Origin: CAYWXK01 sp964462515
GTDB lineage: Bacteria > Planctomycetota > Phycisphaerae > Sedimentisphaerales > Anaerobacaceae
Length of the DNA stretch: 64,000 bases
NCBI GenBank assembly: GCA_964462515.1
Contig: CAYWXK010000003.1
Location: 1-64,000 of the forward strand
Direction: 5' to 3'
The notes below the pieces were generated by a model. That model did no database searches. It was given only the letters and a program-made list of their open reading frames with translations, and was not told where the DNA came from. Of this stretch, positions 1 to 8,929 are shown piece by piece; positions within the stretch are counted from its first letter, which is position 1; each line of letters starts with the position of its first letter. Made by a program: the position numbers and the translations under genes.

Positions 1-508
1 CGGTGATGGATTGACCCTTTACATATTCCATCACAAAGTATGGCCTGCCGGCCTCGGTTGTTCCCGCATCATAAACGCGGGCGATATTGGGATGGTCTAA
101 TAGGGCCAGCATCTGCTTTTCGGCCTCGAAGCGGGCAATGACCTGCTTTGTATCCATACCGAGCTTGACGATTTTTAGCGCTGCTCTTCGGCGGATTGGC
201 TCCTGCTGCTCAGCAAGATAAACTAGCCCCATTCCGCCTTCGCCGATAAGTTCCAGCAGCTTATATCGCCCAATCATTGTCCCCGGCCCTTCAATCCGAG
301 GGCTTTCGAGGGTAACATCCGGCCCAAAGACAGGGACTTTAAGAAAATCGCCGGCTTCCTGGTGGGCCTTAAGCAACGCCTCAATACGGGCTAAAATTTC
401 GGCATCATCTCCACAAACTTCTTTGAGATAGGCCTGTCGCTCATCCGGTGGTTTCGATATTGCCTGGTAATAAATCTGCTCTTCATTTTTATTATCTTCA
501 GCACACAT
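1..508 (-). CDS. Serine/threonine protein kinase, N-terminal part (cut by window edge)
   Basis: The frame is open from an ATG at 508 to the window edge, giving 169 residues without a stop. The first ~90 residues are an acidic helical leader typical of planctomycete kinases (Q-A-I-S-K-P-P-D-E-R-Q-A-Y-L). The kinase N-lobe follows: I-G-R-Y-K-L-L-E-L-I-G-E-G-G-M-G-L-V-Y (glycine loop), A-L-K-I-V-K (ATP-binding lysine) and F-V-M-E-Y-V-K-G (hinge). A clear Shine-Dalgarno AGGAG precedes the start. It lies 92 bp downstream of an ECF sigma gene on the same strand, a common planctomycete pairing in which kinase and sigma factor probably form one signalling unit. The N-lobe closely resembles that of the large kinase at 23498-28072. 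The rest of the protein is outside the window, so its sensor or repeat domains are unknown. Confidence 0.93.
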   Translation of the reverse strand, partial: MCAEDNKNEEQIYYQAISKPPDERQAYLKEVCGDDAEILARIEALLKAHQEAGDFLKVPVFGPDVTLESPRIEGPGTMIGRYKLLELIGEGGMGLVYLAEQQEPIRRRAALKIVKLGMDTKQVIARFEAEKQMLALLDHPNIARVYDAGTTEAGRPYFVMEYVKGQSIT

Positions 509-600
509 AAATTGCTCCTTTCACTTTAGCTCCAATATATAGTGCGTAAAGCAGGAGTAGATTCCCTCAAAAAAATTGATGATTTTGGTAAAATTATTAG

Positions 601-1179
601 TTAGCCCGCGGTTGTGTCATTTGCTTTATTGATTTCCACGCGCAGCCAGGAGCGAGCGTAATCCCAATATCTTTCCGCCGTCGCGTGAGAAATACCCAGG
701 ATGTCGGCTGCTTGCTCAGCAGTAAGGCCGGCAAAATACCGCAGTTTCACCAAGTCAGCTTTGACCTTATCCTTCTTCGCCAATTTCTGTAAGGCTTCAT
801 CTAATGCGAGCAATTCATCCGCCTGGGAAGGCTTATCATTTATCACAATCGCCTTGTCGAGTTCAATTCGCCGGAGAGCACCGCCGCGTTTGAGACTTTG
901 CTTGCGACGTGCGTTTTCGATAAGGATGCGGCGCATTGCCTCAGCCGCTGCTGAAAAGAAGTGAGTACGACTTTTCCAACCCTGCGCTTCCGCCCCGACC
1001 AAGCGGATATATGCCTCGTGGACCAGAGCAGTTGCCTGCAGCGTCTGGCCGGGGCGTTCCTGTGATAGCTTCCAGGCAGCCAGATGGCGAAGTTCCTGAT
1101 AGACAGCCGGAAGCAGCTCATCGACGGCCCGAGCATCTCCCTGCTCAATAGCGTTCAAAATGCGGGTAACATCACTCAT
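601..1179 (-). CDS. ECF-type RNA polymerase sigma factor (planctomycete TIGR02999-like)
   Basis: A 192-residue protein if started at the internal ATG at 1179 (M-S-D-V-T-R-I-L-N-A-I-E-Q); the frame extends upstream to 1278, but those residues look unlike the family. Region 2 is visible as L-V-H-E-A-Y-I-R-L and F-F-S-A-A-A-E-A-M-R-R-I-L-I-E-N-A-R. Region 4 ends with the helix-turn-helix L-T-A-E-Q-A-A-D-I-L-G-I-S-H-A-T-A-E-R-Y-W. This pattern belongs to the ECF group commonly linked to serine/threonine kinases in Planctomycetota. It sits directly upstream of the truncated kinase, and the two probably form an operon. It should direct RNA polymerase to a small regulon; no target promoter could be identified. 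Confidence 0.93.
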   Translation of the reverse strand: MSDVTRILNAIEQGDARAVDELLPAVYQELRHLAAWKLSQERPGQTLQATALVHEAYIRLVGAEAQGWKSRTHFFSAAAEAMRRILIENARRKQSLKRGGALRRIELDKAIVINDKPSQADELLALDEALQKLAKKDKVKADLVKLRYFAGLTAEQAADILGISHATAERYWDYARSWLRVEINKANDTTAG

Positions 1180-1480
1180 AATGCCGGCCCCGTGCCACAG
1201 CAAAAGGTTTATCTGGCAGAAGAGTCGCCTTTGGCTTTTCACATTTTCTTGCTTAAAAATCGCGTAACGAAAAGTCACGGTTATGATAGGATTTAACCAA
1301 ATTGGCGTGGCTTCGTCCAGAAGTTACTGCGTCATAAAAAAACTATCACATCCAACAGCTCATTTCGAGCCGGATTTTCAGGTTGCAATAGGGGCAAATC
1401 TGGGTTATAAAACGTAAAATTATGGAATTCGCTGGTTTTCAGTTTTAATCTTTGGATTATAAGTTTTAGAGGGTCTGAGA
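1180..1480. other. Divergent intergenic region
   Basis: About 300 bp between the sigma gene (minus) and rhaB (plus). It should carry both divergent promoters. I saw no convincing operator, RNA element or small gene. A GAGGG Shine-Dalgarno stands just before the rhaB ATG. Confidence 0.6.
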
Positions 1481-2950
1481 ATGGCGGACGTAAAAAAATA
1501 TATTGCTGTTGACCTCGGGGCAGAGAGCGGCAGAGTAATGCTCGGCTCGATTTCGGCTGACAAAATTGTTCTTGAGGAAATTCATCGCTTCGGTAACGGC
1601 CCAATTGAAGAAAACCGGACACTGCGGTGGGATTTTAATAAACTGCTTGACGAAGTTCAAGCCGGCATAAAAAAAACTGTCAAAAGTGCAGGCCCCACAA
1701 TTGCGGGCATCGGGGTCGATAGCTGGGGTGTTGATTTCGGCCTGCTCGATGCCGACGGAAACCTGATTGAAAATCCTTACCATTATCGTGACAGCCGAAC
1801 CAACGGAATGATGGAAAAGGCGTTTGAACTGGCCGGTAAACGAGAGATTTACCAGAGCACCGGCGTGCAATTTATGCAGTTGAACAGTATTTATCAATTG
1901 CTCGCGATGCGGCTGGCAAATTCACCTGCGCTGGCAAAGACAAAGAACCTGGTCTTTATGGCTGACCTGTTTTCATATTACCTGTGCGGAAAGATTTTTG
2001 GTGAATACAGTCTTGCGAGCACTTCGCAATTGATGGATATGCGAAACGGTAAATGGGCAAAAAGGCTTTTCGACAAACTTTCCTTGCCAATGGATATTAT
2101 GCCGAAGGTCGTCGCGCCAGGGACAATTGTAGGCCGGTTGAGCGATAAAGTAAGGGCAGAGCCTGGGTGCGGTGAAATTCCGGTTATTGCAACAGGTTCG
2201 CACGATACGGCTTGTGCAGTTGCCGCTGTTCCTGCGAAAGAGGGAAATTGGGCGTATCTATCTTCAGGCACCTGGAGTCTTATGGGTGTAGAGGTGCCGC
2301 AGGCAATTATTAATGATAAGACTTTTGGATATGAGTTCACAAATGAAGGTGGTGTGGAAGGGACGATTCGACTTTTGAAAAACATAATGGGATTGTGGCT
2401 GATGCAGGAATGCAAAAGGCAATGGCAAAGAGAAGGAAGCGACCTATCCTACAACGAATTAACAGCTATGGCACAAAATGCAGAACCATTTGTCAGTTAT
2501 ATTAACCCTGATTACAGAGAATTCCTTGCGCCGGGCGAGATGCCGAAAAGAATAAATGAATATTTAGCGCAGAACGGCCAAAAAACGACCAGCGATAAAG
2601 GACAAATGATAAGAATAATACTGGAGAGCCTTGCCTTAAAATACCGTTTCGTGATGGGAGCGATTGAAGACATTATAGGAAAAAAAATCGAGGTCTTGCA
2701 TATTGTCGGAGGCGGCATTCAGAATGAATTACTTTGCCAATTCACGGCCAACGCCCTTAACAAAAAAATAATTACCGGGCCTATAGAGGCAACTGCAATC
2801 GGCAATGTCCTGATGCAGGCAAGGGCAACAGGACAAATAAAAACGCTGGCAAAGGCAAGAGAAATTGTCCGCAATTCATTTCAGCTAAAAGAATATCAGC
2901 CGCAACAGGCATCGCTTTGGGAAAAACAATACCAGAAAGTAAAAAGTTAA
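1481..2950 (+). CDS. rhaB: Rhamnulokinase (FGGY carbohydrate kinase)
   Basis: A 489-residue FGGY-family kinase, the usual length. It should phosphorylate L-rhamnulose to L-rhamnulose-1-phosphate in the cytoplasm. Visible motifs are the N-terminal phosphate loop D-L-G-A-E-S-G-R-V-M-L-G, the sugar-site segment G-V-D-S-W-G-V-D-F-G-L-L-D, the second-domain phosphate motif A-T-G-S-H-D-T-A-C-A-V, and the adenosine-site segment H-I-V-G-G-G-I-Q-N followed by G-P-I-E-A-T-A-I-G-N. The A-E-S-G-R and W-G-V-D-F motifs are characteristic of RhaB rather than xylulo- or glycerol kinases. The assignment is supported by rhaA and the bifunctional rhamnulose-phosphate aldolase downstream on the same strand. It is the first gene of the apparent rhamnose operon. 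Confidence 0.95.
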   Translation: MADVKKYIAVDLGAESGRVMLGSISADKIVLEEIHRFGNGPIEENRTLRWDFNKLLDEVQAGIKKTVKSAGPTIAGIGVDSWGVDFGLLDADGNLIENPYHYRDSRTNGMMEKAFELAGKREIYQSTGVQFMQLNSIYQLLAMRLANSPALAKTKNLVFMADLFSYYLCGKIFGEYSLASTSQLMDMRNGKWAKRLFDKLSLPMDIMPKVVAPGTIVGRLSDKVRAEPGCGEIPVIATGSHDTACAVAAVPAKEGNWAYLSSGTWSLMGVEVPQAIINDKTFGYEFTNEGGVEGTIRLLKNIMGLWLMQECKRQWQREGSDLSYNELTAMAQNAEPFVSYINPDYREFLAPGEMPKRINEYLAQNGQKTTSDKGQMIRIILESLALKYRFVMGAIEDIIGKKIEVLHIVGGGIQNELLCQFTANALNKKIITGPIEATAIGNVLMQARATGQIKTLAKAREIVRNSFQLKEYQPQQASLWEKQYQKVKS

Positions 2951-2965
2951 TCCGCCTCCGGCGGA
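2951..2965. repeat. Short GC-rich hairpin after rhaB
   Basis: TCCGCC-TCC-GGCGGA, a perfect 6-bp stem with a 3-base loop starting at the rhaB stop codon and followed by TAAAAAGG. It may be a dispersed REP-like unit or a weak attenuator between rhaB and the next gene. There is no long T-tract, so strong termination is unlikely. Confidence 0.5.
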
Positions 2966-2993
2966 TAAAAAGGCAAAATTGAGGGAAAATAGC

Positions 2994-4442
2994 TTGATAG
3001 AAGAGCTTGAACGTAAGCTGGATAGTTTTAATCTTGCCGAAAGAAAAGAGGCGCTGCCGGCATTATGCGAAAAGGTAAAAGCAGGGGAAATCACTTTGCC
3101 TTCGGCAGGCAAGGCTGTCAACATGCACTGTCATACGTTTTTTTCCTACAACACATACGGCTATTCGCCGACCAAATTTGCGTGGCTGGCTCGCAAGGCA
3201 GGATTGGCCGTAGCAGGGGTAGTGGATTTCGACGTTTTAGATGCGCTGGAAGAATTTCTATGGGCAGCAAAGCAGCTCGGCTTAAAAGGATGTGCCGGAC
3301 TGGAGACGCGGGTTTATGTGCCGGAATTTTCCGACAGAGTGATGACGTCACCGGGTGAGCCAGGTATCACATACCATATGGGGGTGGGATTTCCAAAAGC
3401 TGATTTGGAAGGTGAAGAAAAACAGTTTCTACTTAATTTGCGCAAGACCGCACAGCAGCGAAATCGAGATTTGATGGGCAGGGTCAATAAATACCTCCGG
3501 CCGGCGGAATTAGATTACGAGCGGGATGTGCTTATCCTGACGCCATCGGGCAATCCTACCGAGCGGCATATATGCCTTGCTTATGCACGAAAGGCCAAAG
3601 AAATGTTTGGGCAAGAAAATGCACTGATTGATTTCTGGTCACAGAAGTTGGGTGTGGACGCCTCATCCTTCATCCTTCGTCCTTCGTCTGACGATTCACG
3701 AGGGACGATTGACGAGGGACGTATTCTCCTGCATGAAGGCAGGGAGCTGCTCAATACGATTCGAGCCAGAACTATGAAGCGTGGCGGGGTCGGCTATGTT
3801 GTGCCGGACAAAGGGTCTTTTCCTCGCATATCGGATACCAATCAATTTATACTCGCAGCAGGCGGAATCCCGACCTTGACCTGGCTTGACGGCACCAGCG
3901 ATGGTGAGAAGGCAATCGAGGAGCTTATAGAAGTCGCTATGAGCACGGGGGCAGCGGCGATTAACATTATACCGGACCGCAATTACACGCCCGGCGCCAG
4001 GGACGTAAAACTTAAAAATCTTTATCAGGTAACCGAGCTTGCTGAGAAGCTGAATTTACCTGTCATAGTCGGGACGGAAATGAATAGCCCCGGGCAGAAA
4101 TTCGTTGATGACTTTGATACAGAGGAGCTGTCACCGCTGCTGCCGATATTCCTTAAAGGTGCGCACATCGTCTATGCCCATTCGGTGCTGCAGCAAAAGT
4201 GCGGGCTCGGATATACCAGCGATTGGGCAAAGAATAACTTCAAAAGCGTCTTGGAGAAAAACGAATTCTACCGCGAATTGGGAAGTTTGATGCAGCCGCA
4301 GCTTGAAGATAAACTTTGCGGGATAACTGCTGAGATGACACCTCGACAGATACTGGATAAGGTAAAGGGCTGGATAGAATCTGAAGTTAGAAACAAATTA
4401 AAATCTAAAATAAAAACAGCCTGGTTGAAATATAAGAAATGA
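2994..4442 (+). CDS. PHP-domain protein of the rhamnose operon
   Basis: A 482-residue protein with a polymerase/histidinol-phosphatase (PHP) metal-binding signature: N-M-H-C-H-T-F-F-S-Y-N near residue 45 and G-V-V-D-F-D-V-L-D near residue 75. A PHP fold implies a metal-dependent phosphoesterase, but the substrate is unknown. I chose the TTG at 2994 because GAGGG ends 8 bases upstream; a TTG at 2979 is also in frame. The gene starts 44 bp after rhaB and overlaps the next gene by ATGA, so it is translationally coupled within the sugar operon. A 59-bp heptad repeat is inserted in frame near residues 224-243, creating a segment that looks like repeat-derived peptide rather than family sequence. 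A role in clearing a phosphorylated sugar by-product is inference only. Confidence 0.75.
   Translation: MIEELERKLDSFNLAERKEALPALCEKVKAGEITLPSAGKAVNMHCHTFFSYNTYGYSPTKFAWLARKAGLAVAGVVDFDVLDALEEFLWAAKQLGLKGCAGLETRVYVPEFSDRVMTSPGEPGITYHMGVGFPKADLEGEEKQFLLNLRKTAQQRNRDLMGRVNKYLRPAELDYERDVLILTPSGNPTERHICLAYARKAKEMFGQENALIDFWSQKLGVDASSFILRPSSDDSRGTIDEGRILLHEGRELLNTIRARTMKRGGVGYVVPDKGSFPRISDTNQFILAAGGIPTLTWLDGTSDGEKAIEELIEVAMSTGAAAINIIPDRNYTPGARDVKLKNLYQVTELAEKLNLPVIVGTEMNSPGQKFVDDFDTEELSPLLPIFLKGAHIVYAHSVLQQKCGLGYTSDWAKNNFKSVLEKNEFYRELGSLMQPQLEDKLCGITAEMTPRQILDKVKGWIESEVRNKLKSKIKTAWLKYKK
3663..3721. repeat. Heptad palindromic element inside the PHP gene
   Basis: Eight consecutive 7-mers plus three bases. 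The first half is pyrimidine-rich (TCATCCT, TCATCCT, TCGTCCT), the second half its approximate inverse (ACGAGGG, ACGATTG, ACGAGGG), so the whole can fold as a hairpin around TCTGACGATTC. It is translated in frame within the PHP protein without introducing a stop. Confidence 0.8.
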
Positions 4443-6118
4443 GTGTTGGATTGCCGAAAACACAATATGCTGTGCAGTTGGTTGGGCCGGATAAACTTAT
4501 TCTGAATAAGTCGAAAGAAGTATTCAGGTCTGGCCCACACCAGATTCTCTGTCGAGTTGAAGCGGTGGGGCTTTGCTTCTCTGATTTGAAGTTACTGAAG
4601 CAGTTTTCCAGCCACGTCCGCAAAAGCGAACTTGTTTCCGGCATAGACCTCAAAATCCTTAAAGAAATACCGAGCTATGTCCCCGGCGAGGCAGCAACTG
4701 TCCCCGGTCACGAAGCGTCAGTTAGAATCGAGGCGGTGGGACCAGGCGTAAAAGACTTTAAGGTTGGCCAGCGCTATCTTGTTCAAGCGGATTATCGCTG
4801 GCTTCTGACGGCAAGCTCCAACGGTGCATTCGGATACAACTTTGAAGGAGCGTTGCAGGAATATGTGCTGATGGATGAAAGGGTCATCACTTCGCCACAA
4901 GGCGAATCAATGCTTTTGCCGGTTACTGAAAATCTGTCAAGTTCTGCTGTGGCTTTAGTGGAGCCGTGGGCGTGTGTTGAAGATGCGTATGCGTCAAAGG
5001 AACGAACGAGCTTAAAAACTAATGGTCAGATGCTTATTGTTGCGGACCGAGAGGTCCCTGAAGACGTTTTGCGGAGTTTGTTTAGCCGGTTCGGCAAGCC
5101 GGCCCAAATAACCTGGGTTTCGCATTTTCCGGCACCAACCCTAAATGTCCCTATAAAAAAGGCAGCAGATAAACAAGAGCTTGCTGATGTTGGATACGAT
5201 GACGTCCTTTATTTCGGAGCCGAAGCCAGAACTGTTGAAGCCTTGTTTTCAAAAGTTGCTGCTCACGGATTATTAAATATAGTTCTTTGCGGAGGTAGAT
5301 TCAGCAGGATTGTTTCCACTGCCATCGGGCGGATACACTATGGAGGCATACGGCTAATAGGGACAAGCGGCTGCGACCCCGCCCAATCAATGCAGATAAT
5401 ACCCGAAACGAATGAGATGCGGCCAGGTGACAAAATTAACGTCATCGGTGCAGGTGGGCCGATGGGTATGATGCACGTAATCCGCAACATCTGTCAGGGC
5501 ATCGAAGGCGTCAGCGTCTTTGCCAGTGATTTGGATGATAGACGGTTAGCTGCACTGACAAAGGTGGCCAGACCCTTGGCAGACAAAAACGGCGTTCAAT
5601 ACACAGCGGACAATCCGACCAAAGAAAAAAACGCAGAGGTCTTTGACTATATTGCTTTGATGGCGCCGGTGCCGGAGCTGGTGGCTGCTTCGGTGCAAAG
5701 CGCAGCCAGGCGGGGGCTGGTGAACATATTTGCAGGTATTCCGGCAGCGGTTACAGGCGGGATTGACCTAAATTCTTACATCCGGAAACAGTTGTATTTT
5801 ATTGCAACAAGCGGCTCGACTCTCGATGATATGAGACGAATGTTAGAAAAGGCAGAATCGGGCAGACTTGATACCAATGTTTCGGTGGCGGCTGTCTGTG
5901 GGCTTGAAGGCGCTACAGAAGGGATTCGAGCGGTTGAGAAGCGCTCGATTGCAGGTAAGATTATTGTTTATCCCGCCTGCAAAAATCTTGGGCTTGTGCC
6001 GCTACAAGAGATGGATGAAAAAATGCCGGAGGTTGCCAAACTTTTGAACGATGGGCTATGGACAAAAGAGGCAGAAGAGAAATTGTTGGAAACGCATCAA
6101 TGTGGTAAACTCCGTTAG
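4439..6118 (+). CDS. Zinc-type alcohol dehydrogenase-like protein (MDR superfamily)
   Basis: A 559-residue medium-chain dehydrogenase/reductase. The N-terminal GroES-like domain shows V-E-A-V-G-L-C-F-S-D-L-K-L-L, V-P-G-H-E-A-S-V-R-I-E-A-V-G-P-G-V and V-G-Q-R-Y-L-V-Q-A-D-Y. The C-terminal Rossmann part has I-G-A-G-G-P-M-G-M-M-H-V. It resembles sugar-phosphate or polyol dehydrogenases of the sorbitol/L-sorbose-1-phosphate type more than simple alcohol dehydrogenases, and is longer than the usual ~350 residues because of a large insertion between the domains. The start ATG overlaps the preceding stop (ATGA). Position between the PHP gene and a GH172 lipoprotein places it in sugar catabolism. The natural substrate cannot be read from the sequence. 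Confidence 0.8.
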   Translation: MSVGLPKTQYAVQLVGPDKLILNKSKEVFRSGPHQILCRVEAVGLCFSDLKLLKQFSSHVRKSELVSGIDLKILKEIPSYVPGEAATVPGHEASVRIEAVGPGVKDFKVGQRYLVQADYRWLLTASSNGAFGYNFEGALQEYVLMDERVITSPQGESMLLPVTENLSSSAVALVEPWACVEDAYASKERTSLKTNGQMLIVADREVPEDVLRSLFSRFGKPAQITWVSHFPAPTLNVPIKKAADKQELADVGYDDVLYFGAEARTVEALFSKVAAHGLLNIVLCGGRFSRIVSTAIGRIHYGGIRLIGTSGCDPAQSMQIIPETNEMRPGDKINVIGAGGPMGMMHVIRNICQGIEGVSVFASDLDDRRLAALTKVARPLADKNGVQYTADNPTKEKNAEVFDYIALMAPVPELVAASVQSAARRGLVNIFAGIPAAVTGGIDLNSYIRKQLYFIATSGSTLDDMRRMLEKAESGRLDTNVSVAAVCGLEGATEGIRAVEKRSIAGKIIVYPACKNLGLVPLQEMDEKMPEVAKLLNDGLWTKEAEEKLLETHQCGKLR

Positions 6119-6124
6119 AAAGAG

Positions 6125-6201
6125 AAATCAAAAATTAAAGATAAAATATTAAAATTGTGGAATCCTTAATTTTACATTTTGCATTTTGATTTTTGCATTT
6201 G
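6125..6201. repeat. 77-bp AT-rich heptad element, copy 1
   Basis: Eleven 7-mers: A-rich heptads on the left (AAATCAA, AAATTAA), the centre AATTGTG GAATCCT, and T-rich heptads on the right (ACATTTT, GCATTTT). The halves are roughly inverse complements. It aligns heptad for heptad with the element at 8828-8904. It lies between the dehydrogenase and the GH172 gene. Confidence 0.85.
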
Positions 6202-6243
6202 GGTTCAGAAAACGAAACTAATCGGTCAGGAAAGGGAAAAATT

Positions 6244-7398
6244 ATGGAACAGGTAACAAAACGAACAATTGGGTGGTTTTGTGGTCTTCTGGCGGTTTGT
6301 TGTTTTATGGTTGGCTGTGCCGGACACAAAGCGAGGTTTAGCGGGCTGGGAATGGGTATGGCGAATCTGGCCCGGCTGTCGGATGCTAAGACGCACTCAA
6401 TTAGTCCGGAGAGTTTTACCGGCGAAAAAGGCAAGGGCGGAATGGCGACAAAGGGCACGGGAGACAAAGCAGCTCGGGAACTGGGCCAGGGATGGAAGAT
6501 TTCTCCTTCGATTGTTATCGAAGCAGGGCAAACGTTTGTAATGGCCGACATCAAGGGAAGCGGCGCCGTTCAGCATATCTGGATGACGCCGACAGGTAAC
6601 AACCGCCTGAACATACTGAGGATTTATTGGGATGGCGAGGAACAAGCATCGGTCGAATGCCCCGCGGGCGATTTCTTTGCGTGCGGAATGGGTGAATATA
6701 CGCAGATTACATCGCTGGCGGTTTGTGTTAATCCTATGAGCGGGTTTAATTGCTACTGGCCAATGCCATTTCGCAAGGGCTGCAAAATCACAATGACCAA
6801 CGTGGACGAAAAGGCAATGGTGCTGTATTACCAGATTGACTATACGCTGACGCGAGTTCCGATGGATGCAGCTTATTTTCACGCACAATTTCGCAGGGTA
6901 AATCCTCTCATCTATAAAGAGGTTTATACGATTTTGGATGATGTGCAAGGAAAAGGACAATATGTCGGCACATATATGACGTGGGGTTCGAATAGTCCTG
7001 GCTGGTGGGGCGAAGGTGAGATTAAATTCTATATGGATGGTGACAAAGAGTTTCCGACAATCTGCGGGACAGGGACGGAAGATTATTTCTGCGGTTCTTA
7101 TGGCTTTTCCAAGCCGGGAACCGATCAGTATCAGGAATTTTGCACACCTTACACAGGTATGCCGCAGGTGATAAAATCTGAGAAGCAGCCGAGGTTTAGT
7201 CTATACCGCTGGCACATTATGGACCCCGTCCGGTTTGAAAAGGACCTGAAGGTAACGATACAGGCGCTTGGATGGCAAAGTGAGGGAAGATACCTGCCTC
7301 TGCAGGATGACCTTTCTTCGGTTGCATTCTGGTATCAGACAGAGCCTCACGAGTCCTTCCCGAAATTGCCGGAAAAGAACTTGCTGAAAATTAAATAG
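6244..7398 (+). CDS. DUF2961 / GH172-family lipoprotein
   Basis: A 384-residue exported protein. The start ATG at 6244 follows AGGAAAGGG. The N-terminus is a lipoprotein signal (L-L-A-V-C-C-F-M-V-G-C), so it should be membrane anchored outside the cytoplasm. The mature part carries DUF2961 features: G-S-G-A-V-Q-H-I-W-M-T-P, L-R-I-Y-W-D-G-E-E-Q-A-S-V-E-C-P-A-G-D-F-F, F-N-C-Y-W-P-M-P-F and G-T-G-T-E-D-Y-F-C-G-S-Y-G-F. DUF2961 proteins are now classed as GH172, with known members acting on arabinofuranose- or fructofuranose-containing glycans. In this operon it may release or trim rhamnose-containing oligosaccharides, which is inference. Confidence 0.88.
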   Translation: MEQVTKRTIGWFCGLLAVCCFMVGCAGHKARFSGLGMGMANLARLSDAKTHSISPESFTGEKGKGGMATKGTGDKAARELGQGWKISPSIVIEAGQTFVMADIKGSGAVQHIWMTPTGNNRLNILRIYWDGEEQASVECPAGDFFACGMGEYTQITSLAVCVNPMSGFNCYWPMPFRKGCKITMTNVDEKAMVLYYQIDYTLTRVPMDAAYFHAQFRRVNPLIYKEVYTILDDVQGKGQYVGTYMTWGSNSPGWWGEGEIKFYMDGDKEFPTICGTGTEDYFCGSYGFSKPGTDQYQEFCTPYTGMPQVIKSEKQPRFSLYRWHIMDPVRFEKDLKVTIQALGWQSEGRYLPLQDDLSSVAFWYQTEPHESFPKLPEKNLLKIK

Positions 7399-7462
7399 CC
7401 GATCGATAAGTTGAGCTTGAATTGTAGTTTCTCCAGTTTTTGTCATAAGGAAACAAAGACTT

Positions 7463-8731
7463 ATGAGCGATTTTAGAAGAATAGAGAAGGCATACAAACT
7501 TGCGCAGGAGTGCTATGCCGAGCTGGGCGTTGACACCGATAAGGCGATGGGGCGACTTGGCAAAGTTGCGATATCTCTGCACTGCTGGCAGGGAGATGAT
7601 GTAGGAGGCTTTGAAGGCTCTGAAGGTCTCGGTAGCGGTGGCATATTAGCTACCGGTGCTTATCCCGGCAAGGCGAGGACAGCAGACGAACTGAGAGCAG
7701 ATTTGCAAAAGGCGATGAGTCTAATACCTGGCAAGCACCGGGTCAATATACACGCAATGTATGCAGAAACCGGCGGGAAAAGAATAGAACGCAACGAGCT
7801 TGGGCCCCGGCATTTTGCCCGCTGGATTGATTGGGCAAAAGCAAACAGATTGGGGATGGACTTCAATGGGACGTTCTTCTCGCATCCGAAAGCCCAAAGC
7901 GGCTTTACTCTGTCCAGTGCCGATGAGAAAATACGTAAATTCTGGGTCGAGCACGGGATTGTGTGCCGAAAAATAGGGGCATACATTGGAAAGAAACTGG
8001 GCACACCCTGCATAACAAATCTGTGGATTCCGGATGGTTTCAAGGATATTCCAGTTGACCGCAAAGGGCCGCGGGAGCGACTTAAAAAATCGCTGGATGA
8101 GATATTCGCAGAAAAGAAAGATGAAAAACAGCTTTTGGATTCAGTTGAAAGCAAACTGTTTGGCATCGGCTCAGAAAGTTACGTCGTCGGGTCGCACGAA
8201 TTTTATATGGGCTATGCCATTAAGAACAATTTGTTGCTCTGCTTAGACACCGGTCACTTTCATCCGACCGAAACTGTTTCTGATAAAATATCGTCTGTGC
8301 TGACTTTTCTCGACCGGATACTGCTGCACGTAAGCAGAGGTGTGCGATGGGACAGCGACCACGTGGTTATTCTGTCTGATGAGCTGCGTGCAATTGCTGA
8401 GGAAATAGTGCGAGGCGATTATCTCGAAAGGGTATATATTGCACTGGACTTTTTCGATGCGAGCATCAACCGCGTGGCAGCGTGGGTGACAGGGACACGA
8501 TGCACGCTAAAAGCACTATTGGTTGCTCTGTTAGAGCCGACTAAGAAGCTGCGGCAGATGGAAAATTCCGGCGACTACACATCGCGTCTTGCGATGCTGG
8601 AAGAGATAAAGACTTTACCCTTTGGTGCGGTATGGGATTACTACTGCCAAAGGCAAAATGTCCCGGCAGGGCAAGATTGGCTGAAAGAAGTAAAGGATTA
8701 CGAGGCCAAGGTAACGAATTTGAGAAAATAG
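7463..8731 (+). CDS. rhaA: L-rhamnose isomerase
   Basis: A 422-residue protein of the expected RhaA length, converting L-rhamnose to L-rhamnulose in the cytoplasm with divalent metal ions. Family signatures are I-S-L-H-C-W-Q-G-D-D-V-G-G-F-E, G-M-D-F-N-G-T-F-F-S-H-P, H-E-F-Y-M-G-Y-A, C-L-D-T-G-H-F-H-P-T-E (metal-binding) and R-W-D-S-D-H-V-V-I. It ends with the usual C-terminal helical region. The gene sits between the GH172 lipoprotein and the permease. Together with rhaB and the aldolase it makes the pathway assignment firm. Confidence 0.96.
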   Translation: MSDFRRIEKAYKLAQECYAELGVDTDKAMGRLGKVAISLHCWQGDDVGGFEGSEGLGSGGILATGAYPGKARTADELRADLQKAMSLIPGKHRVNIHAMYAETGGKRIERNELGPRHFARWIDWAKANRLGMDFNGTFFSHPKAQSGFTLSSADEKIRKFWVEHGIVCRKIGAYIGKKLGTPCITNLWIPDGFKDIPVDRKGPRERLKKSLDEIFAEKKDEKQLLDSVESKLFGIGSESYVVGSHEFYMGYAIKNNLLLCLDTGHFHPTETVSDKISSVLTFLDRILLHVSRGVRWDSDHVVILSDELRAIAEEIVRGDYLERVYIALDFFDASINRVAAWVTGTRCTLKALLVALLEPTKKLRQMENSGDYTSRLAMLEEIKTLPFGAVWDYYCQRQNVPAGQDWLKEVKDYEAKVTNLRK

Positions 8732-8743
8732 ACAATTAGCCAC

Positions 8744-8774
8744 GCCCCGTTTAGAAATAAATTTCTAACGGGGC
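8744..8774. terminator. Long hairpin after rhaA
   Basis: A 14-bp stem (GCCCCGTT(T)AGAAAT pairs with ATTTCTAACGGGGC, one bulged T, AA loop) 12 bases after the rhaA stop. There is no following T-run, so it may act as an mRNA-stabilising or processing hairpin, or be a dispersed palindromic element, rather than a strong terminator. Downstream (8790-8820) lies an A-C-rich 12-mer-like repeat of the type ACACGGATTAACAC. Confidence 0.55.
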
Positions 8775-8827
8775 ACGAAGACACAAAGAAATTAGACACG
8801 GATTAACACTGATGAACACTGTCGATA

Positions 8828-8904
8828 AATTAAAATATAAAAAATTAAAAATCAAAATTGTGGAATCCTTAATTTCGCATTTTGCTTTTTGATATTTGAA
8901 TTTT
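8828..8904. repeat. 77-bp AT-rich heptad element, copy 2
   Basis: Eleven 7-mers matching copy 1 at 6125-6201 in length and order. The centre AATTGTG GAATCCT is identical and the flanking A-rich and T-rich heptads have drifted. It ends 25 bp before the permease start, so it is transcribed in the operon leader. Confidence 0.85.
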
Positions 8905-8929
8905 TTAAGAGGACGGAAAGGAATCTATT

